The notes below the pieces were generated by a model. That model did not search any database and was not told where the DNA came from. It saw only the letters and a program-made list of their open reading frames with translations. A DNA stretch of 64,000 nucleotides from an uncultured Hyphomicrobiales bacterium (GTDB lineage: Bacteria; Pseudomonadota; Alphaproteobacteria; Rhizobiales; Beijerinckiaceae), in the NCBI GenBank assembly GCA_903931945.1, contig CAIZEI010000098.1, positions 1-64,000 on the forward strand. The letters are read 5' to 3'. Each line of letters opens with the position of its first letter. Within the stretch, counting starts at the first letter, position 1. A program made the position numbers and the translations under genes. Positions 62,113 through 64,000 of the stretch are shown in pieces.

Positions 62113-62202
62113 CCAAGCGGCGCGACCGCCAGGAACTCCTGGAAATGCAAATCCGATCCGCCCTTCGGCGCCAACGGTATGCGAAAGGAGCAACCTTTAT
62201 CC

Positions 62203-63213
62203 CTACGGTTGGCAGGGCGCGCTATTTTTCCCATGACCGGCAAAGACAAACTCCGCGCGCAGCGGGAAATGCGTGGACCCGCCGTAGTCGGCAACAACGT
62301 CTGCATGTCGCGCTGTAAACGGGCGGGATGTCAGGAGATAATCGATCCGCAGCAGCGGCCCCAACGCGCCAAATCTCCGGCCAGGCGCGGCAAAGGTCGC
62401 GCCAAAACCAAAACCGGCGGACGCGAAGGCGTCATCGAAACGATCGGTAAGCGCCATGGCCGGTTCGGAAAGCGGACCCGCGTTGAGATCGGCGCCGATC
62501 ATGACCGGAGCGCCGACGGCTGCGAGCGCATCGCCCATTTTCTGCAGCAAGACCGCCGGCGCATTGTCATGGTGATCGCGGGATCCGATTGTGCTCGCCA
62601 ATGTGACCGCTTGGCCTTCAATCTGCGCCGTTGCGGAAAGAAACATTGCGCCGTGGCGGCCGGATAGGGGAAATCGCGACAGGATTGTCAAATTTGCGTC
62701 AGGCGCAAAGGCCGTTTGATATCCGGCAAAGGCGGGCGCCGCGAGGATCAGGTTGGCGAGCGCTTCGGGGCGCACGGTTTCCTCAAGAAATACAATATCG
62801 GCGGGGTGGGCAATCACGACAGGCGCGATGAGCGCTTCAGTCGGGCCGCGGGTCAATTTGGTATTGAAGGTCAATGCGGACAGGACGCAGCCCTGCGGCG
62901 GCGACGCAAGATCGGGCAAGAATTGCGGGGCGGTAGGCGCCAGCAGGCCCGCGCCGGCAAGCCCCCAGACCGCTGCGCCCCATCGCGCCTGCCTGGCGAA
63001 ACCCATCGCCGCCACCGCAAGCGCTGCAAGGCCCAGGAGATGTGCGCCATGCGCCAGCCAGTTCCATTCCAGCGCAACCATGCTCATGCAGACCAGCGCG
63101 GCGCAGGCGAAAAAGAAACTGCGCGCGGAAGCCCTCTGATTTGCGCTGCGCCGTAACCGCGTCATGCCTCGTCTGACCATCGAAGAGGAATCGGTCGTTT
63201 CATCCTTCTGCAA
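62203..63213 (-). CDS. endonuclease/exonuclease/phosphatase family membrane protein
   Basis: 336 aa; N-terminal TM segments, LSALTFNTKLT, VFLEETVRPEAL, MIGADLNAGPLS, RIDYLLTS, STHFPLRAEF. Confidence 0.85.
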   Translation of the reverse strand: MQKDETTDSSSMVRRGMTRLRRSANQRASARSFFFACAALVCMSMVALEWNWLAHGAHLLGLAALAVAAMGFARQARWGAAVWGLAGAGLLAPTAPQFLPDLASPPQGCVLSALTFNTKLTRGPTEALIAPVVIAHPADIVFLEETVRPEALANLILAAPAFAGYQTAFAPDANLTILSRFPLSGRHGAMFLSATAQIEGQAVTLASTIGSRDHHDNAPAVLLQKMGDALAAVGAPVMIGADLNAGPLSEPAMALTDRFDDAFASAGFGFGATFAAPGRRFGALGPLLRIDYLLTSRPFTARHADVVADYGGSTHFPLRAEFVFAGHGKNSAPCQP

Positions 63214-63482
63214 CTCCCGAACGGCATTGCCTTGTGTTTTCGCGCCTGACGCCTATCCACGCTTGTCTCGCGCATAAAGCCCCGACGGTCGATTTTCAAT
63301 TGAATATGTCGTTCGGACCTTTGCTGGCGACGTTGTCCTGCAATCGTTGAAAGTTCTCGTTTAAGCAATTTGAATGATTCCTATCCAGTCGATAAACAGG
63401 CAGGAACGTACATTGCGTTGTTTACATTCGTTAATTTTCTGATTTAATGTTCTAAAGTTAAAGGCGATTCGGAGCGACTGCC

Positions 63483-64000
63483 ATGAAAGTTGATTTTTTT
63501 GGCGTACCTGTAGACGCCATTACCATGGAAACAACGGTACGGCGCGCGCGCGAAGCTATGGCCAGGCGGTAAAAGCTTTGCCATGTGGCTCTGAATGTTG
63601 CTAAATTTGTTCATATGCGAAGCAACCAGGAGCTGCGCAACGATGTGCTGAATGCTGATTTGATTGGCGTGGATGGCATGGGCATTATTCTGGCGGCGCG
63701 TTTGTTCGGGATCAAAATTCCCGAGCGCGTGACGGGCGTCGATCTGATGTATAACGTGCTCGATACCTGCGCCCGCGAAGGGTACAGGCCTTATTTCCTC
63801 GGCGCCAGGCCAGAGGTTTTGCAACAGGCTCTCGGCAATGCTCGTAAGCATTTCCCAGGCCTTGAAATTGCCGGCTTCCAGCACGGGTATTACAGCCGGG
63901 GCGATGAGCCCTGCATTGTTGAAGCGATCAGAAAATCTGATGCCGATTGCCTGTTTATCGCGATGCCGACGCCGGCCAAAGAGCGCTTTCTTGCAACCTA
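63483..64000 (+). pseudogene. WecG/TagA/CpsF-family glycosyltransferase, in-frame TAA at codon 30; 3' end outside window
   Basis: MKVDFFGVPVDAITMETTVRRAREAMARR-*-KLCHVALNVAKFVHMRSNQELRNDVLNADLIGVDGMGIILAARLFGIKIPERVTGVDLM... all in one frame apart from the stop at 63570-63572. Confidence 0.75.

Overview
GC-rich, gene-dense bacterial chromosome segment. Codon style, the many orphan Bug/TctC binding proteins and a Rhizobiales-type palindromic repeat suggest an alphaproteobacterium, but this is an inference. I support about 50 protein-coding genes and found no rRNA, tRNA or CRISPR. Main blocks: (1) tail of a class II aldolase, a flavin monooxygenase diverging from a MetE-like protein, and three glycosyltransferases; (2) an Nramp-like transporter and an uptake/catabolic block with ABC and orphan substrate-binding proteins; (3) an ABC exporter operon with HlyD, ATPase and permease; (4) housekeeping genes mrp, infC and pgi; (5) a yejABEF-type peptide importer interrupted by a VapBC-like toxin-antitoxin pair, followed by deoB, upp and mutM; (6) a molybdenum hydroxylase large subunit, UbiD and amidohydrolase block; (7) an operon of three SPFH (HflK/HflC-like) proteins, one with a His-rich N-terminus, coupled to a P1B-type metal ATPase; (8) a transglutaminase-DUF2126 / circularly permuted ATP-grasp-alpha-E / transglutaminase cluster; (9) a WecG/TagA-type glycosyltransferase with an in-frame stop, running off the window end. 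Best candidates for a second look: the SPFH/P-type ATPase operon, the antitoxin with an apparent 1-nt frameshift beside an intact PIN toxin inside the yej operon, the transglutaminase/ATP-grasp cluster, the TetR-type operator with a coupled leader ORF upstream of the ABC exporter, and the AUU-type start of infC. All assignments come from reading the sequence and motif recall; no database search was run.
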